From Paraburkholderia sejongensis (lineage in GTDB: Bacteria; Pseudomonadota; Gammaproteobacteria; Burkholderiales; Burkholderiaceae): a DNA stretch of 64,000 nucleotides. The position numbers and the translations under genes are program-made. Positions 54,193 through 63,698 of the stretch are shown piece by piece (the stretch's first letter is position 1; every line of letters starts with the position of its first letter). The stretch is from contig NZ_JAJITD010000004.1 in NCBI RefSeq assembly GCF_020880815.1, positions 248,001 through 312,000 of the forward strand. Reading direction: 5' to 3'. Under the pieces are notes generated by a model, which saw only the letters and a program-made list of their open reading frames with translations, searched no databases and was not told where the DNA came from.

Positions 54193-55133
54193 TGACGACC
54201 GATCGCCGCGCGCCGGCGCCCGCCGAACTGAACGCGTCCGCGTTGGCGTCCCGGCAACGACCGGGCGACGGCGCCGGCGAACCCGCGCAACAGGCCCGTC
54301 AGCGCGCGAGCGTCGCCGGCCGCCTGTGGCAGACGCTGGTATGGGCGCTGATGGTGTTCTTTCTGCTCAACGTGGTGCTGCTGATCGCCACCGTCGCAGT
54401 CAATTCGATCGCGACGCGCTGGTTCGGCACCGCGTTGCCGCAGGGCTTCACGCTGCACTGGTATGCGCAGGCATGGCGTGATTTTCAGCTCGCGAGCGTG
54501 CTGTGGGTGACCGTGCAGGTGGTCGGCGCGGTCGTGCTGCTGTCGGTGCTGCTCGGCGTGCCGGCCGCGTATGCGCTCGCGCGCGTGCAGTTTCCCGGCA
54601 AGCGTCTGGCGATGCTGATCTTCCTGTTGCCGTTGATGGTGCCGCCCGTCACCTACGGCATTCCGATGGCGACCGTGATGTACAAGATCGGCCTCGCCGG
54701 CACGCTGTGGGGCGTGATCCTCGCGAACCTCGTGCCGGCCTTGCCGTTCGTGATCCTCGTGATGACGCCGTTCATCGAGCAGATCGATCCGAACCTCGAA
54801 GCGGCCGCGCGCATCTTCGGCGCGAACACGTTCCGCTATTTCCGCTACGTGCTGTTGCCGCTGCTGGTACCGGGTATGCTGGCCGCCGGGCTGCTGGTGC
54901 TGGTACGAACGATCGGCATGTTCGAGCTTACGTTTTTCACCGCCGGACCGGCGACGCAGACGCTGGTGGTCGCGCTGTACTACGCTGTATTCTCGACCGG
55001 CGTGCGCGCGCCGCAGTCGATCGACGCGATGGCGATGATCTATATGGCGATCACGCTGATCTGGGTGCTGATCGCGCTGCAATTCGTGAGCCCGACGCAG
55101 ATCGTGTCGCGCGTCAAGGAACAGAGGCGCTGA
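54192..55133 (+). CDS. ABC transporter permease 2
   Basis: A 313-residue permease, partner of permease 1. After a 45-residue polar, alanine-rich tail come six helices, with the coupling loop NLEAAARIFGANTFRYFRYV followed by LLPLLVPG. Together with the ATPase dimer it forms the transmembrane channel for the bound solute. It ends 31 bp before the dehydratase. Confidence 0.93.
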   Translation: MTTDRRAPAPAELNASALASRQRPGDGAGEPAQQARQRASVAGRLWQTLVWALMVFFLLNVVLLIATVAVNSIATRWFGTALPQGFTLHWYAQAWRDFQLASVLWVTVQVVGAVVLLSVLLGVPAAYALARVQFPGKRLAMLIFLLPLMVPPVTYGIPMATVMYKIGLAGTLWGVILANLVPALPFVILVMTPFIEQIDPNLEAAARIFGANTFRYFRYVLLPLLVPGMLAAGLLVLVRTIGMFELTFFTAGPATQTLVVALYYAVFSTGVRAPQSIDAMAMIYMAITLIWVLIALQFVSPTQIVSRVKEQRR

Positions 55134-55164
55134 CCGATGCGCGGCGCCAATCGTGGAGTAGACG

Positions 55165-56943
<1,779 letters not shown>

Positions 56944-57091
56944 CACCGGCTCAGACCGCGTCGAATTCGCAAATATCGAACCCGCAAAGCACGCACCGGA
57001 ATCAGGCGGCGCGTGCTCCATTATTTACTGGTCAAACGGAATACCAGCGGTAATTGAAACGCGCGGCGAGCGGCGCGTTATCCGCTCACGT

Positions 57092-57544
57092 TTATTTCAG
57101 CCGCTGTATTTCGATCACGCGTGCGGGGCGCAAATGATTGAGCGCGTAATGAATGCGGCCGCGGTCCTGGCGCTGGCCGACCGGACGCGGGTCGTAGTAC
57201 TGATGATCGGCCGAATAAGCGCCCAGCGGTTCGACCATGCCCTTGTCGATTACCGCATAGCCCGGTTCGAGCGCGAGCAGTAGATGATTGCCGCCGATCC
57301 GGCTGTCGAAGCCGGCCATGCCATCGAGTGCTTCGGGCACGCTGTTGTCGAGCGTCGCATTGCTGGTGGTGATCTCGTCCGGCGAAATCGGGCTGTGGCC
57401 CGCGATACGCGCGGCTTCGTGGTTCTTGCCGTCGGTGTCGACCGTGCTGTCGTGCGTGCGGTCGTTGTGCATGTCCGTGCTGTTCGGATCCTTCGCGTCC
57501 GGTTTGGTGCCGGCGTTTTCCGGCTTCGTGATCGCGCTGTTCAT
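57092..57544 (-). CDS. Conserved-looking hypothetical protein
   Basis: A 150-residue soluble protein I cannot assign. The first half is polar and rich in Asp, Thr, Ser and Asn (probably disordered). The second half is well ordered in character: GGNHLLLALEPGYAVIDKGM, GAYSADHQYYDPRP, and GRIHYALNHLRPARVIEIQR. A TGGAGAA ribosome site precedes the ATG at 57544. It converges on the dehydratase and is divergent from the 77-residue gene at 57879. A 7-bp hairpin (57058-57079) lies between it and the dehydratase. Confidence 0.65.
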   Translation of the reverse strand: MNSAITKPENAGTKPDAKDPNSTDMHNDRTHDSTVDTDGKNHEAARIAGHSPISPDEITTSNATLDNSVPEALDGMAGFDSRIGGNHLLLALEPGYAVIDKGMVEPLGAYSADHQYYDPRPVGQRQDRGRIHYALNHLRPARVIEIQRLK

Positions 57545-57878
57545 CGTGCATTCTCCAGAAGAAGACATCGTTGAAAGACCCAGCAAAAGCCGTTCCGAGT
57601 TTTCATCGCGGCGCGCTGCGCCGCATGTGCGCGACGCCTGCCGCGCGCTTCATCGCGCCACGCATTTGTCGGTTGATGAAGGGGCGATGACGTTCGCGAT
57701 TCTTTTCGATTTTTTTAATGAACGCGTATTTTCTACAGAGTATGATCTTACTCCGGCGAGCGCTGCGCGGTTAATTCGACGACATGCGGTTGAGGTTATG
57801 TCGGAACCGGAAATAATGAACAAATCACAGGGCCGCGCGACCGAAAACATGTTACGGGGCTTCAGGGGCGGGTGACTC
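57545..57878. other. Non-coding divergent region between two hypothetical genes
   Basis: AT-rich, especially about 57700-57790. A plus-strand frame continues through part of it (to 57875) but is mostly antisense to the 57092-57544 gene and has no recognisable domain. It should hold promoters for both neighbours. No clear operator seen. Confidence 0.5.
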
Positions 57879-58112
57879 ATGCACTTCGATGCTGCATTTA
57901 CACATCGCGGCTATCTGTTGAATTGCGAACCGGCGCGCGCGGGCGACGGTTCCTGGCAACCGTATGTGGTGATCTCGCGTTCGAGCGACGGCGAACTGGT
58001 GGCCAACCGGTTCTTTCCCACCGATTTGCGTTTCTCCGACGAAGCGGCGGCGATCGCCCATGCGCGCGACTGGGCGGTGCGCTGGATCGATATGAGCAGC
58101 CTGACTATCTGA
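57879..58112 (+). CDS. Small hypothetical protein
   Basis: A 77-residue protein beginning MHFDAAFTHRGYLLNCEPAR and containing YVVISRSSDGELVANRFFP, a compact beta pattern, then a helix with EAAAIAHARDWAVRW. Composition and codon use look genuine, and the form resembles small Burkholderiales proteins of unknown function. It lies between a hypothetical gene and the serine acetyltransferase, 217 bp before the latter. There is no basis for a function. Confidence 0.65.
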   Translation: MHFDAAFTHRGYLLNCEPARAGDGSWQPYVVISRSSDGELVANRFFPTDLRFSDEAAAIAHARDWAVRWIDMSSLTI

Positions 58113-58329
58113 CTTCCGCCAGACCGGCCGCGCGAAGCGCTCGCCGGTGGCACGCTGAAGCACGTGTCGCGGCACACTGCGCGCAGCCGGTCAGGCGCGC
58201 CGCTGTCCCTGTCTCGCGCCGATGCCATCGTCTCGTCGAACTGTGCCATCGCGCACCCCGTCCGTTAAAACGCGGTAATCTCTGCGCAATAACCACTTTG
58301 AACCGTGCTTGCCGCGCGGCGCCTTCCCC

Positions 58330-59256
58330 ATGCCCAATGTGCCCTCCCAGAACTGGGGTCTTGAACAGATCGTCGCCGACCTGCGCGCGTCGCGTGAAGA
58401 GTTGCATCGCACGCGCCACCCGCTCGGTATTCGCGAGTTGCCGTCGCGCGAGGCGGTGATCAATATCGTCGCCGGTCTGCGCGCCGCGATGTTTCCGACC
58501 CACTACGGCGCGCCCGACCTGACCGACGAAACCGTCGATTACTACGTCGGCCATACGCTCGAAAGCACGTTACGTCTGCTGGCCGAACAGATTCGCCGCG
58601 CGCTGCGCTTTCTGCCCGAGTTCGGCACCACGCCGGAGACCGAGCTGCGCGAGCGCGCGTTCGCGGTCGCGCGCGAATTCGCGACGCAACTGCCGGGCAT
58701 TCGCGCGCTGCTCGTCAGCGACATTCAGGCGGCGTTCACCGGCGACCCGGCCGCGCAGCACATCACCGAAATCCTGCTGTGCTATCCGGGCGTGGGCGCG
58801 ATGACCCATCACCGGATCGCGCATGCGCTGCATCGTCTCGGCGTGCCGCTGCTCGCGCGCTTTATCAACGAGATCGCGCACTCGGCCACCGGGATCGACA
58901 TCCATCCGGGCGCGACGATCGGGCCGAGCTTTTTTATCGACCACGGCACCGGCGTCGTGATCGGCGAGACCGCGATCATCGGCGAGCGGGTGCGGGTGTA
59001 TCAGGCGGTGACGCTGGGCGCGAAGAGTTTCGCGGCCGACGAGGACGGTACGCTGATCAAGGGCAATGCGCGCCATCCGATCGTCGAGGACGACGTGGTG
59101 ATCTACGCGGGCGCGACGATTCTCGGCCGCGTGACGATCGGGCGCGGCTCGGTGATCGGCGGCAATGTGTGGCTCACGCATAGCGTGCCGCCGGGCAGCA
59201 GCGTGTCGCAAGGCAAGGTCCGCGAAGGCGAGCGCGATCACGCGGGCCGGCATTGA
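58330..59256 (+). CDS. Serine O-acetyltransferase, EpsC type
   Basis: A 308-residue acetyltransferase that makes O-acetylserine for cysteine synthesis. The N-terminal helical part (about 1-185) is followed by a left-handed beta-helix of hexapeptide repeats: GIDIHPGATIGPSFFIDHGT, GVVIGETAIIGERVRVYQAV, then VVIYAGATILGRVTIGRGSV. This length and the HHRIAHALHRLGVPLLARF segment match the EpsC/long form and not the short CysE. I start at ATG 58330; an upstream TTG adds 7 residues. It stands alone, convergent with the membrane protein at 59326. Confidence 0.92.
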   Translation: MPNVPSQNWGLEQIVADLRASREELHRTRHPLGIRELPSREAVINIVAGLRAAMFPTHYGAPDLTDETVDYYVGHTLESTLRLLAEQIRRALRFLPEFGTTPETELRERAFAVAREFATQLPGIRALLVSDIQAAFTGDPAAQHITEILLCYPGVGAMTHHRIAHALHRLGVPLLARFINEIAHSATGIDIHPGATIGPSFFIDHGTGVVIGETAIIGERVRVYQAVTLGAKSFAADEDGTLIKGNARHPIVEDDVVIYAGATILGRVTIGRGSVIGGNVWLTHSVPPGSSVSQGKVREGERDHAGRH

Positions 59257-59299
59257 CAGCTGGCTCAAGCCGGCAGCGAAGATTCAATTACAAGGGGCT

Positions 59300-59320
59300 G
59301 CCCGGACTCGCATTCCGGGC
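59300..59320 (+). terminator. Hairpin between convergent genes
   Basis: A 7-bp perfect stem GCCCGGA/TCCGGGC with a 7-nt loop, 43 bp after the acetyltransferase stop and just past the convergent membrane-protein gene. It has no T tract, so it may act on either side weakly. Confidence 0.35.
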
Positions 59321-59325
59321 ACGCG

Positions 59326-59838
59326 TCAGCCAGCGCACAAATGCCGTAACCACGGCAAGCCATAGGCGTCGTGCAGCCACACGTGCTGGCCGATAAACCA
59401 CGCGGCCGCCCACGACGCCGCGACGACGATCAGATCGCAGTTCCCGCTATTCCACAGGTTCAACGAGTGGCGCCCGGCGATCCACGGCACGCCGAGCGGA
59501 TTCGGCCAGTCCGCGAACAGATGCATGAGTCCGCCACATGCGAAGCCGAACGCCGGCGCTGCATAGATCGAATGGCCGAGCAGGTGGTACGACAGCGCGA
59601 GCAACGCGAGCCAGCCGATACCCCAATGCGTCAAAGTGCGATGCGTGATCCACAGGCGCCGCGCGCGCGACCACCATGCGACCTCGAGCCAGTCCGGCGC
59701 GGTGGCGCCGGCCATGCCGGCGATAAAACTGAGCAGCACGCCCGCCTGAAACGGACCGCCGCCGTGGCGCGCGACGATTGCGGCAGCGATGACGCCGGCC
59801 GCGAAGCCGGTCGCTTGATGGGCTTTGCTTGATGCCAT
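59326..59838 (-). CDS. YdjM-like membrane-bound metal-dependent hydrolase family protein
   Basis: A 170-residue inner-membrane protein with about four hydrophobic segments. Histidines and aspartates characteristic of the family are seen in SKAHQATGFAAG, GATAPDWLEVAWW, THRTLTHWG and GGLMHLFADWPNPLG. These proteins are induced by the SOS response in Escherichia coli (YdjM); enzymatic activity is predicted but not established. I start at MASSKAHQA (59838), the usual N-terminus. Confidence 0.82.
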   Translation of the reverse strand: MASSKAHQATGFAAGVIAAAIVARHGGGPFQAGVLLSFIAGMAGATAPDWLEVAWWSRARRLWITHRTLTHWGIGWLALLALSYHLLGHSIYAAPAFGFACGGLMHLFADWPNPLGVPWIAGRHSLNLWNSGNCDLIVVAASWAAAWFIGQHVWLHDAYGLPWLRHLCAG

Positions 59839-59902
59839 TGAAGCTTGCGGCACGAGCGCCGCCCGAAAATCAGAGGGCGGCTATGTTCGCAGATGCGCGC
59901 AT

Positions 59903-59942
59903 AAAAAAATAGCCGACGCGAGATAAAAATCGCGCGCCGGCT
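59903..59942 (-). terminator. Intrinsic terminator of the lipoprotein gene
   Basis: On the minus strand a bulged stem made of AGCCG/CGGCT and TCGCG/CGCGA arms is followed by a T7 tract (A run at 59903-59909). It starts 19 bp after the lipoprotein stop. Confidence 0.8.
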
Positions 59943-59960
59943 CGGTGCTGACGAAACTGC

Positions 59961-60314
59961 TTACGACGCGCAGCGCGCGATGTCGAAGCGCATTTCCTCT
60001 TCGGGCGGATCGTCGGGTGCATTGGCCGGGCGCATAACCTTGATCACGGTGCTGCCGTTGAGCGGCGTCAGCGTGATGAAGTACGAGTTGCGTCCATCGG
60101 CGCCGACCGCGAGTTCGGTCGCGGCGCCCGCGTGCGAGGTGCGCACACGCGCGAGACGGTCTTCGAGGCACGCGGCAATCGCCGCGGGCGGACGCGACGA
60201 CGACACGTACACCAACGGCACCGACGCATCGCGCGCGGGGCCGCTGGCGGAACCGCAGGCGGCGAGAGTGGCAGTGAGGGCGACAGCAGGGGCAAGCAGG
60301 AAAAGTCTTTTCAT
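59961..60314 (-). CDS. Small lipoprotein of unknown function
   Basis: A 117-residue protein with a lipoprotein signal: MKRLFLLAPAVALTATLAAC, lipobox LAAC (Cys20). The mature part has a helix with two flanking segments around IAACLEDRLARVRTS and a strand-rich region ending in GSTVIKVMRPANAPDDPPEE. Similar small Burkholderia lipoproteins occur, without known function. I start at 60314 because the upstream in-frame extension lacks signal character. A terminator follows directly. Confidence 0.78.
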   Translation of the reverse strand: MKRLFLLAPAVALTATLAACGSASGPARDASVPLVYVSSSRPPAAIAACLEDRLARVRTSHAGAATELAVGADGRNSYFITLTPLNGSTVIKVMRPANAPDDPPEEEMRFDIARCAS

Positions 60315-60635
60315 GGATCCGATCGTCGGCGTTCCCGGTCGTGCATGGGAAGGTGAGGCGCGGGCGAAGCGTGCCGCGCTGACGGGCAGCGCGATGCTTC
60401 GCGACGAAGCCGCGACGCGCGCGTCGTTCGTATTGCACGGCGGCGCATCTCGGCCGGGGGAGTATACCGAGCGCGCCGCGGCATCGTCACTACCCGCCGC
60501 CGTTCGTATGCGAGTGCGACTGCGAATCGTAAGGTCCACGAAAAAACCCGCGCCGTGATCGCAGCACGCGCGGGTGCGGGGGCTGCGCGAATCGCCGCAC
60601 TCGCGCAGCCGCTGCTCGTAGAAGACCTGTCGCTA
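60315..60635. other. Region between lipoprotein promoter and porin end
   Basis: No gene seen. It contains the presumed lipoprotein promoter and, at 60540-60575, the porin terminator. Confidence 0.55.
60540..60575 (-). terminator. Intrinsic terminator of the second porin gene
   Basis: A perfect 8-bp stem ACCCGCGC/GCGCGGGT (60546-60553 with 60568-60575), 14-nt loop, followed on the minus strand by a T6 tract. It lies about 60 bp after the porin stop. Confidence 0.85.
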
Positions 60636-61787
60636 TCAGAAGCGGTGACGCAGACCGATCGCGGCGGCCACCTGATTGTCGGTCGACGCCGGCGCGAGCG
60701 TGTTGATCGACGCGACGTTGCGGCCGAAGCTGCCGAACTTGCCCGACGCATGCTGATACACGCCTTCGATATACACGTCGGTGCGCGTGCTCAGCAGGTA
60801 ATCGCCTTGCAGCGACACCGTATGCCAGCGCGGATCGCCCGAGCCGTTCGCGCCGCTCATCTTGCCGTTGGTGAACGTGTACGAACCGGCGAAGCTCAGC
60901 GCCGGCGTCAGTGCATAACGCCCGTTCACTTCATAGTTGTCCAGATGCAGATTGGTGCCGCCGATGCCCGGCAGCGTCGCGCCGCCGACATTCATGCCGG
61001 TGATCCCGTCAAGCTGCGAGTGGGTGTATACGAACGCGGCCACCGCGGGGCCGAACGCATAGCTGATACCCGCGCCGAACGAACGCTGCAGATTGGCGCC
61101 GATCGCCGAGGTGCCGTCGCCTTGCGACACCGCGCCGTTCAGGTTCGAGCTGCCCGAGTTGTTCAGTTGCAGATAGGCGGCGGCGAAACGCAGCGGGCCG
61201 TTGTCGTACGATGCGCCCGCGCTCCACGCGCGATTGTTCGAGAACTCGCCGGCCGCATTGCTGAAGCCGTACAGGCCGCCGAACTTCAGGCCGCCATAGT
61301 TCACGCTGGTGTACTTGACCGCGTTCCTGATCGAGAACGAGCTGGCCAGATTGTCGTTGTTGAACGGGTGGGCCGCGAGGTTGTTGCCGAAACCCTCGCC
61401 CGCTTCCGACAGCGGCGCCAGATAGTCGCTCACCGAGTCGTACTGACGGCCGAAGGTCAGCGTGCCGAAGTTGCTGCTCTGCAGGCCGACGAACACCTGG
61501 CGGTTGAACATTGTGCTGTTTTCGGTGTTGCGGCCGTTGCTCAGATCGAAGCCGTTTTCCAACGTGAACAGCGCGTGCATGCCGCCGCCGAGGTCTTCGC
61601 TGCCGCGCAGGCCGAAGTAGGTATTGGACAGCGCGCCGCTGCCTTGCTGCCAGTTGCTATGGCCGCCCTGATTGTTCGAATAGACGATGCCGGCGTCGAG
61701 CGAGCCGTACAACGTGACGCTGCTTTGCGCCTGCGCGGTGACGGCGAACGCGCCCAGCAGAGCGGCTGCGATAAGGGTTTTGTTCAT
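60636..61787 (-). CDS. Gram-negative porin (OmpC-like), second copy
   Basis: A 383-residue outer-membrane porin with a signal peptide ending AVTAQA and then QSSVTLYGSLDAGIVYSNNQ, the classic Burkholderiales porin start. It has GTLTFGRQYDSVSDYL and a C-terminal phenylalanine (GLRHRF). It is more canonical than the first porin and clearly related to it, so the two are paralogues. Both start MKF/MNK-type signal peptides followed by the same strand. It has its own terminator; the upstream 630-bp region should hold regulation. Confidence 0.94.
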   Translation of the reverse strand: MNKTLIAAALLGAFAVTAQAQSSVTLYGSLDAGIVYSNNQGGHSNWQQGSGALSNTYFGLRGSEDLGGGMHALFTLENGFDLSNGRNTENSTMFNRQVFVGLQSSNFGTLTFGRQYDSVSDYLAPLSEAGEGFGNNLAAHPFNNDNLASSFSIRNAVKYTSVNYGGLKFGGLYGFSNAAGEFSNNRAWSAGASYDNGPLRFAAAYLQLNNSGSSNLNGAVSQGDGTSAIGANLQRSFGAGISYAFGPAVAAFVYTHSQLDGITGMNVGGATLPGIGGTNLHLDNYEVNGRYALTPALSFAGSYTFTNGKMSGANGSGDPRWHTVSLQGDYLLSTRTDVYIEGVYQHASGKFGSFGRNVASINTLAPASTDNQVAAAIGLRHRF

Positions 61788-62130
61788 CTTCTGATTACTC
61801 CGGAAAAGTGCATGGAGAACCCGTGTTCCAGCGATGAGGCGCTCATTGCGCTCGATGACTGGCGATTCGCGGCGCAGTGTATTCCGGTTGCACGGGTACT
61901 TGATTGCGCGCATTACAATAATTAATTCCGGTCTTTGGAAATGTAAAACGTAAACCGGTAAGTGCCGGCGTATAAAAGAACTGTCTTTTTGACAATTAAA
62001 TGCGAGCGGCATTGTCAAGCGAAACGCCGTTGCCGGAGCGCGACGCCGACGGCGCGTATGCGCCTGTCGGCAAGCTTTCACGGCTACTGATTTCTACTAT
62101 TTTGCGCAACGCAGTCTTGCGATCTGCCTA

Positions 62131-62228
62131 TTAAACCAGGCCGGCCCGCCATTTATAATTCCGCTCGGCCCCTCTGACCAAGTGGGTCTTTTTCATTTTT
62201 ACGCGCGGCCTGCGGGCCGCGTTTTTTT
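62131..62228 (+). ncRNA. Candidate small RNA transcription unit
   Basis: A perfect -10 TATAAT (62154-62159) lies 17 bases after a weak -35 TTAAAC (62131-62136). Transcription from about 62166 would reach two consecutive terminator-like hairpins, the second a CGCGGCC/GGCCGCG stem followed by T7. No open reading frame lies in between. It could be a small RNA, or a leader with an attenuator for the 62417 gene. Confidence 0.4.
62204..62228 (+). terminator. Strong plus-strand intrinsic terminator
   Basis: A 7-bp GC stem CGCGGCC/GGCCGCG with a 4-nt loop followed by T7. No plus-strand gene lies upstream in this stretch; the nearest plus-strand gene ends at 59256 and the porin between is on the other strand. 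Confidence 0.88.
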
Positions 62229-62416
62229 ATCCCAATTTAAAAATGGAATTTATACGCTTTTAATGCGGGATAAAACAGTTTATTAGCGCGCCCGGACGGT
62301 TCGCGGTGGCCGCCGCGACTTGTCCGTTCGGCAGGGTGGCGGGGCGGCGCGGTCGCGGGCAGGTAAAATCGCGGGCTCGAATCTGTTTGATGCCTTGCGA
62401 AGTGAGTGAACCTGCG

Positions 62417-62953
62417 ATGACCGACACGCCCTTGCCCTCGTCCGACATGGACGCCGAATTGCCGACCGAAGAATCGTCCGGAGCGGACGAAAGCGTGCAC
62501 GAGGATCGTCTGTGGCGCGACAACGGCTGGACCGCGCGCGTGATCAAGAACGAAGACGACGACGGCTGGGCCGTCGAAATGATCAAGGACGGCGAGGCGG
62601 AGCCCGCGCTGGTCGGACCGTGGACGATGGGCCGCAACAAGAAGGACCCGAAGCCGCTCGACGTCTCCGCGTTCAACACGCTGGTGAAGACCGCGGCCGA
62701 GGTGCTGCGCCGTCACGAGCAGCAACTGCGCGCGCAACTGCACAAGACGCTGCGGGTGCCGAGCGCGGACGGCAACGACGAACTCGAAATCACGCTCGAC
62801 ATCATCCCCGACGATATCGAACCGTACGCGCTGCTGAGCGCGCTCGATATGTTCGGCGAACAGATCGCGCAGGTGCAGGTCGCGCCGACGTTCAAGCTCA
62901 GCAAGGCGAGCGCCGCGGCGTGGGTGGAAAACGAATTTCGCCGGCCGGGGTGA
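62417..62953 (+). CDS. Hypothetical acidic protein
   Basis: A 178-residue acidic protein. An acidic, probably disordered N-terminus (about 1-35) is followed by WRDNGWTARVIKNEDDDGWA, a small beta domain, and a helix-rich second half (DVSAFNTLVKTAAEVLRRHE, then a strand with ELEITLDIIPDDIEPYALLS). No family recognised. The start at 62417 is the natural N-terminus MTDTPLPSS; an in-frame extension covers the leader. The neighbouring terminator suggests it is transcribed from its own promoter. Confidence 0.72.
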   Translation: MTDTPLPSSDMDAELPTEESSGADESVHEDRLWRDNGWTARVIKNEDDDGWAVEMIKDGEAEPALVGPWTMGRNKKDPKPLDVSAFNTLVKTAAEVLRRHEQQLRAQLHKTLRVPSADGNDELEITLDIIPDDIEPYALLSALDMFGEQIAQVQVAPTFKLSKASAAAWVENEFRRPG

Positions 62954-63004
62954 GCGGCAACTGGACAGCGCGGTGGTGAGCGAGCGGGCCGGAAGCGGCG
63001 CGGC

Positions 63005-63436
63005 CTAGCTGCGCTTGCAGAAAATCGCGGTGATCAGCGGCGCGACGTGATGCACGATGGCGGTGCTGCCGGCGTCCTGCAACGCACGTTTCACCTTGTC
63101 CTCGCTGCCGAACACGACCGCGCCGTACGCCGATTGCGCGAGCGGCTCGCCGTCGCCGACGCGGAACAGCGGATCGTCTTTTTCGAAGCCGACCACCGCG
63201 AACACCCGAAAGCCGAACGCGGTCAGATTGGCGTTGGAGACCGGCGAAAACGCGTTGATCGAATTGCGTTCGACATGGCTCGGCTTCGGGTCGATTAATT
63301 GTTGCTGTACAAGATCGGCGATGAACTGGTGGCCGCTCTCGTTGCAGGTCAGCGGCGTATCGAGTTCCACCGCGAACGACGGCAGCGGCAGCGCAAACGC
63401 CGCGAGCAACAGGACAGGGACAAGAAAACGGTTCAT
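63005..63436 (-). CDS. Exported hypothetical protein
   Basis: A 143-residue protein with a clear signal peptide (MNRFLVPVLLLAAFALPLPS, cleavage near SFA). The mature part has two cysteines (CNESGHQFIADLVQQQ and ITAIFCKRS) that could form a disulphide, and a strand/helix region NANLTAFGFRVFAVVGFEKD. No family recognised. The start codon is part of an 11-bp tandem repeat (63429-63461), so two further ATGs lie 11 and 22 bases upstream. The gene converges on 62417-62953. Confidence 0.7.
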   Translation of the reverse strand: MNRFLVPVLLLAAFALPLPSFAVELDTPLTCNESGHQFIADLVQQQLIDPKPSHVERNSINAFSPVSNANLTAFGFRVFAVVGFEKDDPLFRVGDGEPLAQSAYGAVVFGSEDKVKRALQDAGSTAIVHHVAPLITAIFCKRS

Positions 63437-63461
63437 GAGCGGTTCATGAGCGGTTCATGAG
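63429..63461 (-). repeat. Triplicated 11-bp start-codon repeat
   Basis: Three consecutive copies of CGGTTCATGAG. On the minus strand each copy contains ATGAACCG. The two upstream ATGs start 5-codon frames (MNRS, stop), each stop overlapping the next ATG as ATGA. The third ATG opens the exported protein gene. Confidence 0.85.
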
Positions 63462-63698
63462 TTTAGGCGACAGGTCCGCTTCGATGTCGTGGATTCACAA
63501 CGGCCTTTGGCGCAGCGTCGCGGGCGGCGAAACGCCATGCATCGAAGGGATTTCGCTCGGCAGGCGCAACTGGATTCGCACTTTATCGCGATTCCCGCGA
63601 TTGCGCTTTGTCGCCGGCATCGAAACGTGATTGTTCAAGCGCAAAGAAACGTACAGGATGAAAGCAATCTTTCACGATCCCGTATATATTTCCGGGTT

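Larger units (their letters stand above)
61788..62416. other. Long non-coding region with orphan transcription signals
   Basis: No protein-coding gene is credible. The left part is the AT-rich porin leader and promoter (minus strand). The right part carries a plus-strand promoter-like element (TTAAAC-N17-TATAAT, 62131-62159), a small hairpin GACC-N5-GGTC followed by TTTTTCATTTTT, and a strong terminator (62204-62228). Together they outline a transcript of about 60 nt. The start of the 62417 gene follows. Confidence 0.55.

Noticed and set aside
57690..57875. Plus-strand frame beginning MTFAILFDFFNERVFSTEYD
   Set aside because: Lies in AT-rich promoter-like DNA, lacks a good ribosome site and shows no known domain. 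A tiny gene cannot be fully excluded.
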